This document shows positions 36,206 to 47,250 of a stretch of DNA of 64,000 nt, one piece after another. The notes under the pieces are model-generated. The model was given only the letters and a program-made list of their open reading frames with translations, made no database searches and had not been told where the DNA came from. Every line of letters starts with the position of its first letter. The stretch's first letter is position 1. This DNA is from Lentilactobacillus senioris (GTDB lineage Bacteria > Bacillota > Bacilli > Lactobacillales > Lactobacillaceae): contig NZ_JAPQEZ010000004.1 in NCBI RefSeq assembly GCF_026798195.1, positions 124,283-188,282 on the forward strand, written 5' to 3'. Both the position numbers and the translations under genes were made by a program.

Positions 36206-37111
36206 ATGGGCGCATCGTTAAACGATGTCAAACATCGAATTGCATCTACTAAAAAAACACGGCAGATTACCAATGCGATGGAAATGGTTTCACAATCAAA
36301 GTTAAACCAAATTCTCAAGCATACCAAGAATTATGATATGTATGCTAGCCAAGTTAAATCCGTCGTTTATCATTTGGCGCAAGCCCACATGTTCGACGAT
36401 TTGGCTAAATCCTCAGATCAAGATGCAGCAGCAAATACGACTAAACGAAGTGCTTACTTGGTGATTACTTCTGATCGTGGAATGGTTGGTAGCTATAATA
36501 GTAACGTCTTGCGTGAAACTAACCAATTCATTAAAGAACATAGCCAAGGAAATGACTACCAGATTTTAGCAGTTGGTGGAACTGGTGCTGATTTTTACAA
36601 AAAGCAGGGCGCTAACGTAACGTTTGAATATCGTGGAGTTAGTGATGTTCCTACTTTTGATGAAATTAGAAGCATTGTTAAAACATTAACAACTCGCTTT
36701 GAGGATAATCAATTTGATGAACTTTATGTTTGCTATGAACATTTTGTTAACCGAATTACCTCAACATTCCGGGCTGAAAAAATGTTACCAATTGATGGTG
36801 AGGCTTTGAATACTGAAGCTTCTAAATCAGTTGAAGTGGTAAACATGAATACTGAATATGATGTAGAACCATCTAACCAAGCAGTTTTAGATGCCATTTT
36901 ACCGCAATATTCTGAAAGCTTAGTTTACGGTGCCATTTTGGATGCTAAGACTGCCGAACATGCATCTAGTTCAACCGCTATGAAGTCAGCTTCTGATAAT
37001 GCTGATGATTTAATTGGCCGTTTGGAACTACAATTTAACCGTGCTCGGCAAGCTGCTATCACTACTGAAATCACCGAAATTACCGGTGGTCAAGAAGCGC
37101 TTAGTCAATAG
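36206..37111 (+). CDS. atpG: ATP synthase F1 subunit gamma
   Basis: 301 residues. The rotor shaft: two long terminal helices (N-terminal [26 protein letters not shown]-terminal [28 protein letters not shown]) around a Rossmann-like domain starting [21 protein letters not shown] upstream of the ATG. The order alpha-gamma-beta is the standard one. Confidence 0.96.
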   Translation: MGASLNDVKHRIASTKKTRQITNAMEMVSQSKLNQILKHTKNYDMYASQVKSVVYHLAQAHMFDDLAKSSDQDAAANTTKRSAYLVITSDRGMVGSYNSNVLRETNQFIKEHSQGNDYQILAVGGTGADFYKKQGANVTFEYRGVSDVPTFDEIRSIVKTLTTRFEDNQFDELYVCYEHFVNRITSTFRAEKMLPIDGEALNTEASKSVEVVNMNTEYDVEPSNQAVLDAILPQYSESLVYGAILDAKTAEHASSSTAMKSASDNADDLIGRLELQFNRARQAAITTEITEITGGQEALSQ

Positions 37112-37125
37112 TTAAATTTTTATAA

Positions 37126-38556
<1,431 letters not shown>

Positions 38557-38568
38557 GGAGGGATTTAA

Positions 38569-38985
38569 ATGGCTGAAAATTCAGTTATTGAAGTTAGTAT
38601 TGTAACTCCTGATGGTAAAGTTTACGAAGAAAATGCAAAAATGTTAGTTGTCACTACTAAAGTAGGACAATTAGGGATTATGGGAGACCATGTTCCCTTA
38701 ATTGCCAATTTAGATGTTGATCAAGCACGAGTTGAACGTGATGGTAATACTGACATAGTTGCTGTTAATGGTGGCTTTATTGAATTTGCAGATAATCATG
38801 CAACCATTGTTGCTGATTCGGCTGAAAATCAAAGCGATATTGATGTGGCCCGGGCTGAAAACGCCAAGAGTCGTGCTGAAAAACATATTCAAGAAGCAAA
38901 AGCTAAAAACGATACCGATAGCTTGGCGAGAGCTCAAGTGGCATTGCGTAAGGCAATTAACCGAATTAACACTTCTAAAATTTAA
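38569..38985 (+). CDS. atpC: ATP synthase F1 subunit epsilon
   Basis: 138 residues: N-terminal beta sandwich (VSIVTPDGKVYEENAKML, GQLGIMGDHVPLIANLD) and C-terminal helical hairpin with RAENAKSRAEKHIQEAK and ALRKAINRINTSK. The C-terminal helices can block ATP hydrolysis. AAGGAGGG site. The operon ends here in a 21-bp terminator. Confidence 0.95.
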   Translation: MAENSVIEVSIVTPDGKVYEENAKMLVVTTKVGQLGIMGDHVPLIANLDVDQARVERDGNTDIVAVNGGFIEFADNHATIVADSAENQSDIDVARAENAKSRAEKHIQEAKAKNDTDSLARAQVALRKAINRINTSKI

Positions 38986-39005
38986 CAACTAAATTAATGT
39001 CAACT

Positions 39006-39058
39006 AAAAGTCCCGTCAAAGATTTATTTTAAATCTTTGACGGGACTTTTCTTTTTGT
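39006..39058 (+). terminator. Strong terminator of the atp operon
   Basis: Perfect 21-bp stem (39006-39026 / 39030-39050), 3-nt loop, followed by a T-rich tail. Confidence 0.92.
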
Positions 39059-39132
39059 TAAGAGTTCAAAAAAAGGCTGATTTGAAAACCTTTATGTGGT
39101 ATATTGAGAACGTTAGCTGGAGGATTAAAAGA

Positions 39133-39363
39133 ATGAAAATAATTGGAATTCAAGCACTGATAACCTTAATTTCTTACGTAGGATTTATTGGACTTACTTT
39201 TTGGAGTATTCAAGATTTACATATTGAACGGTTTATTCCAATGCGAGCAACACAGGGGAAATTATTAATTGTTTTGTTGTCCGTAGTAATTGGTTATGGT
39301 ACTAGTTCATTTTTTCTCTCGTTAATTGATAATATTCGAAATTTAATTTTTCTTGTAAAATAA
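39133..39363 (+). CDS. DUF1146 family small membrane protein
   Basis: 76 residues with two membrane helices (4-25 and 45-68). The family (YwzB) is commonly found between atpC and murA in Firmicutes, and here it is in exactly that place. I start at ATG 39133 with GGAGG 9 nt upstream; a longer frame begins inside the atp terminator. Function unknown. Confidence 0.85.
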   Translation: MKIIGIQALITLISYVGFIGLTFWSIQDLHIERFIPMRATQGKLLIVLLSVVIGYGTSSFFLSLIDNIRNLIFLVK

Positions 39364-39379
39364 CCTGGAGGTATTTATT

Positions 39380-40684
39380 TTGGAAAAAATCATTGTACAT
39401 GGTGGTAATCGGTTGACGGGAACAGTCCATATTGATGGCGCTAAAAATGCTGTTTTACCGATTCAAGCAGCTATGATTTTAGCTAGCGAAGGTACGAGTG
39501 AATTATCAAACGTTCCACTTTTATCAGATGTATACCTAATGAATAAGGTTCTTGAGTTTGTTAATATTGACGTTGATTTTGATGAAGACAAAAATACAAT
39601 CACGTTTGATGCTACTAAAGAGTTGTCTAGCGAAGCGCCCTTTGAATATGTTGCTAAAATGCGTGCTTCTATTGTAGTAATGGGACCATTATTGGCTCGT
39701 CTTGGCCATGCCAAAGTAGCAATGCCAGGTGGTTGTGCGATCGGTTCACGTCCAATTGACCTTCACTTGAAGGGACTTCAAGCTTTAGGTGCTGATATTA
39801 GTCAACACGATGGTTATGTTGAAGCTTCTGCTCCTAATGGTTTAACCGGGGCAACTATTTATTTGGATTTTCCAAGCGTGGGAGCTACCCAAAATATCAT
39901 GATGGCAGCTACTTTAGCCAAAGGAACCACCATCATTCAAAATGTTGCTAGAGAACCGGAAATTGTTGATTTGGCCAATGTTTTAAACAAAATGGGAGCT
40001 AAAGTTTACGGTGCCGGAACTGAACAACTTCGAATTGAAGGGGTTGCCAAAATGCACGGTACGAACCACCGAGTAGTACAAGACCGGATTGAAGCTGGTA
40101 CTTTTATGATTGCCGCAGCTTTAACTCAAGGAGACGTTTTAATTGAAGGCGCAATCGCTGAACATAATAAACCTTTAATTTCTAAGATGATGGAAATGGG
40201 AGTTCAAGTCATTGAAACCAATGATGGAATTCGAATTGTTGGTCCCAAAGAATTAAAAGCAACTGATGTAAAAACCATGCCACACCCAGGATTTCCAACG
40301 GATATGCAACCACAGATGACGATTTTGCAATTGGCTGCTAAGGGAAGTAGCTCAATGACCGAAAATGTTTTTGAAAATCGGTTTATGCACTTAGAAGAAT
40401 TAAGACGGATGAATGCTCAATACACTATTTCTGGCAAAACAGTGGTAATGGACGGTCCTACTGATTTTAATGGTGCTGAAGTTGCCGCAACTGACTTAAG
40501 AGCTGCTGCTGCATTAGTATTGGCCGGCTTAGTTGCAAAGGGATATACGCAAGTTCGTAATCTAAATTATTTGGATCGTGGTTACCATGATTTTCATAAA
40601 AAGTTAGAAGCTTTAGGCGCTGAAATTAAGCGCGTAGAAGTTAGTGACGAACAAGTAGTGATCAATAACCCAGTCGCTAAATAA
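39380..40684 (+). CDS. murA: UDP-N-acetylglucosamine 1-carboxyvinyltransferase
   Basis: 434 residues. First committed step of peptidoglycan synthesis: enolpyruvyl transfer from PEP to UDP-GlcNAc. The catalytic loop [17 protein letters not shown] has the fosfomycin-reactive Cys. [13 protein letters not shown] at the start and PTDMQPQM near 305 are family blocks. The start is TTG, with CTGGAGG upstream. Co-transcribed with the DUF1146 gene. Ends at a terminator. Confidence 0.95.
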   Translation: MEKIIVHGGNRLTGTVHIDGAKNAVLPIQAAMILASEGTSELSNVPLLSDVYLMNKVLEFVNIDVDFDEDKNTITFDATKELSSEAPFEYVAKMRASIVVMGPLLARLGHAKVAMPGGCAIGSRPIDLHLKGLQALGADISQHDGYVEASAPNGLTGATIYLDFPSVGATQNIMMAATLAKGTTIIQNVAREPEIVDLANVLNKMGAKVYGAGTEQLRIEGVAKMHGTNHRVVQDRIEAGTFMIAAALTQGDVLIEGAIAEHNKPLISKMMEMGVQVIETNDGIRIVGPKELKATDVKTMPHPGFPTDMQPQMTILQLAAKGSSSMTENVFENRFMHLEELRRMNAQYTISGKTVVMDGPTDFNGAEVAATDLRAAAALVLAGLVAKGYTQVRNLNYLDRGYHDFHKKLEALGAEIKRVEVSDEQVVINNPVAK

Positions 40685-40690
40685 TTTTTT

Positions 40691-40718
40691 AAGGCCGAGA
40701 TTATTCTCGGCCTTTTAT
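40691..40718 (+). terminator. Rho-independent terminator after murA
   Basis: Perfect 10-bp stem AAGGCCGAGA / TCTCGGCCTT, loop TTAT, T run. Confidence 0.9.
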
Positions 40719-40801
40719 TTATAGAACATTAAACATGTTAAGGGCTTGAATATGATATAATTATTGATTGAGATTAAAGAACTTTTGGAGGACTTTCTTA
40801 G

Positions 40802-41818
40802 ATGGCAAAAGATATTGGAATTGATTTAGGAACGGCTAACGTACTTATTTACGTTGCTGGTAAAGGAATCGTGTTAAATGAGCCATCGGTGGTTGCAATT
40901 GACACTAAAACAGGTAAAGTGCTAGCCGTTGGTGAGGAAGCTTATAAAATGGTTGGTAGAACGCCAAGCAACATTCGGGCAATTCGTCCGTTACGCGACG
41001 GGGTTATTTCAGACTTTGATATCACCGAAGAAATGTTAACTTATTTTATTAATAAATTAAACGTGAAAGGGTTTATGTCACGTCCTAAGATTATGATTTG
41101 TGCACCTACAAACGTTACGGAAATTGAAAGAAATGCGATTACTCAAGCCGCAGAAAAAGCTGGTGGTGGTACTGTCTACCTGGAAGAAGAACCTAAAGTT
41201 GCCGCTGTGGGTGCAGGAATGGATATTTTCCAACCACGGGGTAACATGGTAATTGATATGGGTGGTGGAACTAGTGATATCGCCGTCTTATCATTAGGCG
41301 ATGTAGTCTCCAGTAAATCAATTAGAGTTGCTGGTGATAAAATGAATTCTGAAATTGTAGCCTACATCAAGCAACACCATGGATTACAAATTGGTGAACA
41401 CACAGCTGAAAAAATTAAAATTGAGATTGGAACCGCTAGACCTTCAGAAGATAATGTAAAAGAAATGGAAGTGCGGGGCCGAGATACGGTTAGCGGAATG
41501 CCTAGAGCAGTTACTATTACTAGTAATGAAATTGCGGAGGCAATCCAAGACACCATTCAGTTAATTATTGACGGGGCCAAAGAAGTGTTAGAAGTTACAC
41601 CTCCAGAATTAGCTTCTGATATTGTTGATCGAGGAGTAATGTTAACTGGTGGTGGAGCTTTATTGGCTGATATTGACCAAGTCATTGCGGATGCTTTGAG
41701 CTTGCCAGTGATTATTTCTGAAAATCCATTAGATAATGTTGCTAAGGGAGCCGGAATTTTATTGGAACATTATAATAAAGATGGTAAACCAAAGGCTAAA
41801 GTTGAAAAGAGCAAATAA
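40802..41818 (+). CDS. mreB: Rod shape-determining protein, MreB/Mbl family
   Basis: 338 residues, actin-like filament protein that guides lateral wall synthesis. ATP-binding blocks: DIGIDLGTANVLIYV (phosphate 1), VIDMGGGTSDIAVLSLG (phosphate 2), and MLTGGGALLADID (adenosine motif). The amphipathic membrane tail cannot be judged by eye. ATG with TTGGAGG upstream and TATAAT about 40 nt before. First of an operon of mreB, yidD, DUF2969, rodA and gcvH-like genes. Whether this is the mreB or mbl paralogue is not decided. Confidence 0.94.
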   Translation: MAKDIGIDLGTANVLIYVAGKGIVLNEPSVVAIDTKTGKVLAVGEEAYKMVGRTPSNIRAIRPLRDGVISDFDITEEMLTYFINKLNVKGFMSRPKIMICAPTNVTEIERNAITQAAEKAGGGTVYLEEEPKVAAVGAGMDIFQPRGNMVIDMGGGTSDIAVLSLGDVVSSKSIRVAGDKMNSEIVAYIKQHHGLQIGEHTAEKIKIEIGTARPSEDNVKEMEVRGRDTVSGMPRAVTITSNEIAEAIQDTIQLIIDGAKEVLEVTPPELASDIVDRGVMLTGGGALLADIDQVIADALSLPVIISENPLDNVAKGAGILLEHYNKDGKPKAKVEKSK

Positions 41819-41828
41819 GAGGTAAATC

Positions 41829-42101
41829 TTGAAAAAGATAATGATTGGGATGGTTCATGGCTATCAACGGTATATTTCACCGTTATTTCCACCGTCATGT
41901 CGTTATTACCCAACTTGCAGCAACTATATGATTCAAGCCATTCAAAAACACGGTGTCATTAAAGGGATTTTAATGGGCAGTGCTAGAATTTTACGGTGTC
42001 ATCCCTTTGTTAAGGGCGGATATGATCCGGTGCCAGATCATTTTTCTTTACGGAGAAATAAAGAGGCTGCAAGTAAGTATCGAAAAGAAATGCGACTATA
42101 A
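41829..42101 (+). CDS. yidD: Membrane protein insertion efficiency factor YidD
   Basis: 90 residues. The family block [22 protein letters not shown] with three Cys, then the [10 protein letters not shown] end, is diagnostic. It sits under the membrane and aids YidC-dependent insertion. Start is TTG with AGAGGTAAA upstream, 10 nt after the mreB stop. Confidence 0.93.
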   Translation: MKKIMIGMVHGYQRYISPLFPPSCRYYPTCSNYMIQAIQKHGVIKGILMGSARILRCHPFVKGGYDPVPDHFSLRRNKEAASKYRKEMRL

Positions 42102-42120
42102 TTACAAGTAGGAGTTGTAA

Positions 42121-42342
42121 ATGAGTAAAGCAAAAAAGAGTATTGAAGTAGAAATTACTGAAAAAAAAGCGGGAGATGGCAAAACAGTTTCCGAAGTATA
42201 TATTTGGAAACAATTTCTTGGTAACGTTAGAGAAAACGATAATAAGTTTTTAATGACCACCGCAAAAAATGAAAGCTTTAAGGTTAATAGCTTCGATGAA
42301 GGTATTCAAGAACTTATCAAGGAATTTCACTTGCATCATTAG
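42121..42342 (+). CDS. DUF2969 family protein
   Basis: 73 residues, soluble, Lys-rich start (MSKAKKSIEVEITEKKAG), then EVYIWKQFLGNVREND and a C-terminal FDEGIQELIKEFHLHH. The family occurs in lactobacilli at this place, between yidD and rodA. Function unknown. Site GTAGGAG before the ATG. Confidence 0.8.
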   Translation: MSKAKKSIEVEITEKKAGDGKTVSEVYIWKQFLGNVRENDNKFLMTTAKNESFKVNSFDEGIQELIKEFHLHH

Positions 42343-42363
42343 AAGTGGAAAGGAAGTGACGGT

Positions 42364-43566
42364 TTGGAAAATACACGTAGTCGAAAAGATGAAGATGAGT
42401 CACGAATTGATTGGGGCATAGTTTTTTGTGTTTTAATGCTAGCATTAATTGGCTTAGGATCAATTTATGTAGCAGCTTCGCATGACTCTAGTTCTACTAG
42501 TGTGGTTAAAGCGGTATCTTCTCAATTAATTTGGTATGTACTGGGAGTTATTGCGGTTGTTATAATCATGCAATTTGACTCAGAGCAGTTATGGAAGATT
42601 GCTCCTTACGTTTATTGGCTTGGTGTGGGCTTATTGGTAGCCGTGTTATTTTTCTACAGTCGCGCTTATGCGGCCAACACGGGTGCCAAAAGTTGGTTTG
42701 CACTGGGACCATTTACGTTTCAACCCTCTGAAGTTATGAAACCGGCCTATATTTTAATGATGGCCAAGGTAATCGTCAAACATAATGATGAAAATCCGCT
42801 GAGAACCATTAAAAGTGATTGGATTCTGTTAGGTAAAATGGCGCTTTGGACGTTACCAGTTGTTGTGCTATTAAAACTCCAAAATGACTTTGGGACCATG
42901 CTGGTTTTCTTTGCTATTTTGGGAGGCTTAATTCTAGTATCCGGCATTACCTGGAAAATTATTTTGCCGGCTTTTATAATTATTGCTGGAATTGGGGGAA
43001 CTGCCCTTAGTCTGGTGGTTACTGATTCCGGTCGAAAAATTTTGGAACACTTTGGTTTTCAAGCATACCAATTCTCCCGGGTAGATACTTGGTTACATCC
43101 GTCATCGGATACTACTAATCAGGGATATCAATTATGGCAAAGTATCAAGGCCATTGGCTCTGGTGGATTATTTGGTAGTGGCTTTAATAAATCTCATGTT
43201 TACGTACCAGTTCGGGAATCAGATATGATTTTTTCCGTAATTGGCGAAAACTTTGGTTTTATAGGTAGTGCTGTTTTAATTTTATTGTATTTGTTGTTAA
43301 TTTATCAAATGATCAAAGTAACATTTGATACCCGAAATGTTTTTTATGCTTATATCTCTACCGGGGTAATTATGATGATTATTTTCCATGTATTTGAAAA
43401 TGTGGGGATGAGTATTGGTCTATTACCATTAACGGGGATCCCATTGCCTTTCGTAAGTGCGGGGGGTTCTGCTTTAATTGGAAACATGATCGGGATTGGA
43501 TTAATTATGTCAATGCAGTATCATAATAAGAGTTACATGTTTGGCCAAGATAAAGAATTTTCTTAG
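42364..43566 (+). CDS. rodA: Peptidoglycan glycosyltransferase, RodA/FtsW (SEDS) family
   Basis: 400 residues, about ten membrane helices. SEDS polymerases extend glycan strands together with a class B PBP. The SEDS blocks are visible: TFQPSEVMKPAYILMMAK, the DFGTMLVFF loop with the catalytic Asp, and GIPLPFVSAGGSALIGNMIGIG near the end. The link to mreB in the same operon favours RodA over FtsW. The start is TTG with GGAAAGGAAGTG upstream. Confidence 0.93.
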   Translation: MENTRSRKDEDESRIDWGIVFCVLMLALIGLGSIYVAASHDSSSTSVVKAVSSQLIWYVLGVIAVVIIMQFDSEQLWKIAPYVYWLGVGLLVAVLFFYSRAYAANTGAKSWFALGPFTFQPSEVMKPAYILMMAKVIVKHNDENPLRTIKSDWILLGKMALWTLPVVVLLKLQNDFGTMLVFFAILGGLILVSGITWKIILPAFIIIAGIGGTALSLVVTDSGRKILEHFGFQAYQFSRVDTWLHPSSDTTNQGYQLWQSIKAIGSGGLFGSGFNKSHVYVPVRESDMIFSVIGENFGFIGSAVLILLYLLLIYQMIKVTFDTRNVFYAYISTGVIMMIIFHVFENVGMSIGLLPLTGIPLPFVSAGGSALIGNMIGIGLIMSMQYHNKSYMFGQDKEFS

Positions 43567-43578
43567 GAGGCAGAAATC

Positions 43579-43872
43579 ATGGAAACAAAATATTATTGGA
43601 TGAATGAAGTTGACGGAGTAACCACAATTGGACTAAGTCAAACTGGACGAGATGAGTTTGGTAACATTAGCTTTGCAACTCTTCCTAAGGTAGACAGCGA
43701 CTTAGCTGAAGGGGATACGCTATTAAACATCGAAGCTGATAAAGCCGTTTCAGATTTGGCTACGCCGGTGGCTGGCAAAGTGATTGAAATTAACCAAGAA
43801 CTTAAAGCTAATCCGGATTTGTTAAATAGCGATGATCAAAGCATTTCATGGATTGCCAAAATTAAGGCTTGA
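43579..43872 (+). CDS. GcvH-like lipoyl-domain protein
   Basis: 97 residues. The lipoyl-accepting Lys55 is in LLNIEADKAVSDLATPVAGKV, matching glycine-cleavage H protein (usual form ES.KA). It is shorter than GcvH (about 125 residues), with the N-terminus trimmed. No gcvT or gcvP genes are near, so a glycine-cleavage role is unlikely; in several Gram-positives a free H-like protein acts as lipoyl relay for LipL or works with a sirtuin-macrodomain pair. Neither is in this window. Last gene of the rodA operon; the Met T-box promoter overlaps its stop. Confidence 0.82.
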   Translation: METKYYWMNEVDGVTTIGLSQTGRDEFGNISFATLPKVDSDLAEGDTLLNIEADKAVSDLATPVAGKVIEINQELKANPDLLNSDDQSISWIAKIKA

Positions 43873-43897
43873 CGAATAAATATAATTTAAGTAGAAT
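43869..43897 (+). promoter_or_regulatory. Predicted promoter of the Met T-box leader
   Basis: TTGACG (43869-43874), overlapping the GcvH-like stop, 17-bp spacer, TAGAAT (43892-43897). Identical hexamers and spacing drive the Val T-box at 62555. Confidence 0.65.
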
Positions 43898-43903
43898 TGG
43901 ACC

Positions 43904-44187
43904 CAATAATTATTAAGAGCAAATGAAAAGATGAGTAGAAAATGAAAAGTCGTTTAGAGAGCTTGGTCAGGTGAAAGCAAGCCGATGGAAATTTTCGAAT
44001 ATGGTCTTTGATATTGCGTTTATTGATGAACTTGCGCAAGTAAATTAATAATGGTTGACGTTCATTACTACGTTATTAAAGAACTTTTTAAGGCTGAATT
44101 TAAAAATTCAGTAAACAAAGGTGGTACCGCGAGGTCTTTCGCCCTTTGATTGCAGTTAGCAATCTGGGTGAAAGGCCTTTTTTTATT
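43904..44187 (+). ncRNA. T-box riboswitch, methionine (specifier ATG)
   Basis: The T-box core AAAGGTGGTACCGCG is at 44117-44131. The terminator stem AGGTCTTTCGCCC...GGGTGAAAGGCC with seven Ts follows (about 44132-44187). The antiterminator would use the T-box core. Stem I shows the AG-rich apex (GAGAGCTTGGTCAGGTGAAAGCAAGCC) and a specifier loop TCGAATATGG with ATG at 44001-44003. Uncharged tRNA-Met should open the switch. The genes it controls, metNPQ, import methionine, which agrees. Confidence 0.92.
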
Positions 44188-44209
44188 TCAACGGTTAAGA
44201 GGTGAGATC

Positions 44210-45256
44210 ATGATTGAATTTAAGCACGTTTCTAAAGTGTATCAAAAGCAAAGTACGAAATTAGTAGCGAACGATGACGTTAATTTTATAATTCCTAATG
44301 GACAAATTTTTGGATTAATTGGTTTTTCAGGAGCTGGTAAAAGTACTTTAGTTAGGCTTTTAGCTGGATTAGAGGTTCCTACCAGTGGGGAAATTTTAAT
44401 TGATAATGTGAACCTACATGAATTAAGGGGGAAAGCTCTTCGGCAAAAACGCCAGAAAATTGGCATGATTTTTCAACATTTTAATCTGTTATGGTCTCGT
44501 ACGGTAATTCAAAATGTAATGTTGCCCCTAGAAATTGCCGGAGTCCCAAAAGCCAAGCGTACGCAACGAGCATTAGAACTATTAGAATTGGTAGGGCTAG
44601 CAGATAAAACTACCGCGTATCCAGTAGAATTATCGGGTGGGCAAAAACAGCGAGTAGGCATTGCCCGGGCGTTAGCTAACAAACCGGATATTTTAATTTC
44701 TGATGAAGCTACCAGTGCCTTAGATCCAGAAACTACTAATGAAATTTTAGATTTATTGGTGGACATTAATCGCAGACTAGAACTAACAATTTTACTGATT
44801 ACTCATGAAATGCATGCAGTAGCTAAGGCCTGCCAGAAAGTAGCGGTTATGCAAGTGGGCAAAATAGTGGAAAGAGGTAGAGTTAGTGACGTCTTTAAGC
44901 ATCCCCAACAAGCAATTACCAAGCAATTTGTTAACGAGGAATTTCATGATAATTTCAATACTTCAGACTTGGAGCTAGCTGCTAGAACTGATTTGGCTAA
45001 GGGACAAATTGTTAGACTTACTTTTCACGGTACTCAAGCTAGTCTACCAATTGTTAGTGATGTTATTCAGCAATTTACGCAACTTACCGTTAATATTTTT
45101 CAAGGCAGTATTAAACAAACCAGAGATGGTGCGATTGGAATGTTAGATTTAGAATTAATTGGTTCAGATACTGAAGTCACTAAGGTGTTAGATTATTTAG
45201 CGACTAAGGACGTAGAAAGTGAGGTGCTTAAAGATGATGGACACCACCGGAATTAA
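44210..45256 (+). CDS. metN: Methionine ABC transporter, ATP-binding protein
   Basis: 348 residues. Walker A GFSGAGKST, signature LSGGQKQRVGIARA, Walker B ILISDEATSALD. Residues about 260-345 form the C2/NIL regulatory domain (NIFQGSIKQTRDGAIGMLDLEL), which binds methionine and inhibits transport. ATG at 44210 with AGAGGTGA 5 nt upstream; the open frame continues back into the T-box terminator but that part is not coding. It overlaps metP by 23 nt. Confidence 0.94.
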   Translation: MIEFKHVSKVYQKQSTKLVANDDVNFIIPNGQIFGLIGFSGAGKSTLVRLLAGLEVPTSGEILIDNVNLHELRGKALRQKRQKIGMIFQHFNLLWSRTVIQNVMLPLEIAGVPKAKRTQRALELLELVGLADKTTAYPVELSGGQKQRVGIARALANKPDILISDEATSALDPETTNEILDLLVDINRRLELTILLITHEMHAVAKACQKVAVMQVGKIVERGRVSDVFKHPQQAITKQFVNEEFHDNFNTSDLELAARTDLAKGQIVRLTFHGTQASLPIVSDVIQQFTQLTVNIFQGSIKQTRDGAIGMLDLELIGSDTEVTKVLDYLATKDVESEVLKDDGHHRN

Positions 45257-45929
45257 ATCCTATTTTCAATTTCAAAATGTTGACTGGCAAGCAATGCAAT
45301 CAGCTACATGGGAAACCGTCTGGATGACGGTGGTAGCAGCTATTTTGGTAATTATTATTGGTCTACTATTAGGATTACTTTTATATCAAACACGTAAATC
45401 AAATAGTTGGATATTAAGAATTTTGAATTGGATCGTTAGCTTATTAGTAAATGTGTTTCGTTCCATACCATTCATTATTCTGATTGTTTTGTTGTTACCA
45501 GTAACTAAAGACATCATCGGCACTATTATTGGCCCTAAGGCGGCTATTCCTTCGTTGGTAATAAGCGCCGCACCTTTTTACGCTAGAATGGTTGAGGCTA
45601 ATCTACGCGATATCGATTCTGGAGTAATTGAAGCGGCTACCACAATGGGGGCTTCTACTTGGGAAATTATTATTAAAGTATTACTGCCGGAAAGTAAGCC
45701 GGCTTTAATTGCTGGAGCTACAGTAACCACCATTTCGTTGATTTCATATTCGGCGATGGCTGGAGCAATTGGCGCGGGTGGTCTTGGTAATTTGGCGTAT
45801 TTAGATGGATTTCAATCTAATAATAATACCGTCACGTTAGTAGCCACGGTGATTATTGCTTGCATCGTCTTTATAGTTCAGTTTATAAGTGATCGTTGGG
45901 TAAAAGCGATTGATAAACGGACAATTTAA
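45234..45929 (+). CDS. metP: Methionine ABC transporter, permease
   Basis: 231 residues, five membrane helices. The permease signature is EAATTMGASTWEIIIKVLLPES (EAA loop). It pairs with MetN at the membrane. The start is ATG 45234 (a second ATG follows directly) with GAGGTG 7 nt upstream inside the metN end. The homologue is also called MetI. Confidence 0.93.
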   Translation: MMDTTGIKSYFQFQNVDWQAMQSATWETVWMTVVAAILVIIIGLLLGLLLYQTRKSNSWILRILNWIVSLLVNVFRSIPFIILIVLLLPVTKDIIGTIIGPKAAIPSLVISAAPFYARMVEANLRDIDSGVIEAATTMGASTWEIIIKVLLPESKPALIAGATVTTISLISYSAMAGAIGAGGLGNLAYLDGFQSNNNTVTLVATVIIACIVFIVQFISDRWVKAIDKRTI

Positions 45930-45946
45930 ATATTGGAGGAATTTAC

Positions 45947-46771
45947 ATGAAAAAAAGATATTTAGCCGTTATTGGATTAAGTCTGGCACTTTTGTTAACC
46001 GGCTGTGGTAAATCTAATCAGAGTAAGTCTCAAACAACTTTAACCGTAGGGGCTTCTAATATTCCTCACTCTCAAATTTTGCAACATGTTAAACCAGAAT
46101 TAAAGAAGGAAGGTATTGACCTTAAAATCGTTACTTTTCAAGATTATGTAATGCCTAACAAAGCTTTGGCTAGTAAATCTTTAGATGCTAATTACTTTCA
46201 ACATGCACCATTCTTGAAACAATGGAATCAAGATAACCATCAAAATTTGGTGAACGTAGGCAGCATTCATTTAGAGCCTATTGGGGTTTATTCTAAAAAA
46301 GTTAAAAATATAAAGGATTTAAAACCCAACTCGACTGTTTTAGTTAGTAATAGTACCGCTGATTATGGACGAGTACTTCAACTATTTAAGGATGCGGGAC
46401 TAATTACATTGAAAAAAGGCGTAGATGTCACGACTGCTAACTTTGATGACATTGCAAGTAATCCTAAGCATTTAAAATTTAAACATAATTATGAACCTAA
46501 ATTAATGGCTCAGATTTATCAAAGTGGGGAAGGAGATGCGGTAGTTATTAATTCTAACTATGCTGTTCAAGCTAAGTTAGATCCTAGAAAGGACGCTATT
46601 GCTTTAGAAAAAAATACTTCACCATATGCTAATATTATTGCGGTGAGAAAAGCAGATCAGGATAAACCAGCCATTAAAAAGTTGGTTCAAGCATTAAAAT
46701 CTAAGAGTACCCAAAATTGGATTAGCCAAAATTACAAAGGGGCAGTCTTACCAATTTCAGAAACTAAATAA
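45947..46771 (+). CDS. metQ: Methionine-binding lipoprotein
   Basis: 274 residues. Lipoprotein signal with lipobox LLTGC (Cys20), then the NlpA/MetQ family domain (TLTVGASNIPHSQILQHVKPELKKEGIDL, NYFQHAPFLKQWNQD). The third gene of the Met-responsive transporter; the site TTGGAGG lies before the ATG. A terminator follows. Substrate L- or D-methionine by family and by the Met T-box. Confidence 0.93.
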   Translation: MKKRYLAVIGLSLALLLTGCGKSNQSKSQTTLTVGASNIPHSQILQHVKPELKKEGIDLKIVTFQDYVMPNKALASKSLDANYFQHAPFLKQWNQDNHQNLVNVGSIHLEPIGVYSKKVKNIKDLKPNSTVLVSNSTADYGRVLQLFKDAGLITLKKGVDVTTANFDDIASNPKHLKFKHNYEPKLMAQIYQSGEGDAVVINSNYAVQAKLDPRKDAIALEKNTSPYANIIAVRKADQDKPAIKKLVQALKSKSTQNWISQNYKGAVLPISETK

Positions 46772-46777
46772 AGAATA

Positions 46778-46811
46778 AAAAATCGAAAGAGTAAATCTTT
46801 CGATTTTTTTG
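46778..46811 (+). terminator. Rho-independent terminator after metQ
   Basis: AAAAATCGAAAGA / TCTTTCGATTTTT, loop GTAAA, T run. Confidence 0.88.
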
Positions 46812-46843
46812 TTGACTAGGTAAGGCTAACACTTTATAGTTAG
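46812..46843 (+). promoter_or_regulatory. Promoter and likely operator of the GntR/ABC operon
   Basis: TTGACT (46812-46817), 17-bp spacer, TATAGT (46835-46840). The inverted repeat CTAAC (46826-46830) / GTTAG (46839-46843) straddles the -10, the usual place for a GntR-type repressor. Autoregulation is inferred. Confidence 0.55.
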
Positions 46844-46878
46844 TTACATAAGTGATTAACCAAATAAGGAGGGGTGAA

Positions 46879-47250
46879 ATGTTCGATTTTGATTTTAATA
46901 GTGGTGAACCAATTTACCGTCAAGTTGCGGAGCAAATTGAAGAGGCAATTATTAATGGTAGCTTTTCTGAGGGAACGCAAGTGCCGTCCACCACAGAAAT
47001 ATCGAACCAATTCCATATCAACCCAGCAACCGTCTTAAAGGGAATGAATATGTTAGTAGCCAATGGTTTAATTGAAAAAAAGCGGGGAGTCGGCATGTTT
47101 GTCGTCCCAGGAGCTCAAGAGACAGTCAGAACCGCCAGAAGAGCTACATTTTATGAAAAAGAAATTCAAGCTTTAGTTAAACAAGCTAAAAGTTTAAGTA
47201 TTTCAGAATCGGAACTACTAAAAATGATATCTAAGGGGTACGAACAATGA
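46879..47250 (+). CDS. GntR family transcriptional regulator, YtrA subfamily
   Basis: 123 residues, short as in YtrA. N-terminal winged helix (EPIYRQVAEQIEEAIINGSF, VPSTTEISNQFHINPATVLKGMNML) with a short helical dimer part instead of a ligand domain. The ATG at 46879 has AAGGAGGGG upstream. It starts a three-gene unit with an ABC ATPase (4-nt overlap, ATGA) and permease, the standard YtrA arrangement; such regulators repress their own exporter operons and often respond to cell-wall-active compounds. Confidence 0.9.
   Translation: MFDFDFNSGEPIYRQVAEQIEEAIINGSFSEGTQVPSTTEISNQFHINPATVLKGMNMLVANGLIEKKRGVGMFVVPGAQETVRTARRATFYEKEIQALVKQAKSLSISESELLKMISKGYEQ

Noticed and set aside
44150-44209. Longer MetN N-terminus
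   Set aside because: These codons are the T-box terminator stem; the real start at 44210 has a good ribosome site.
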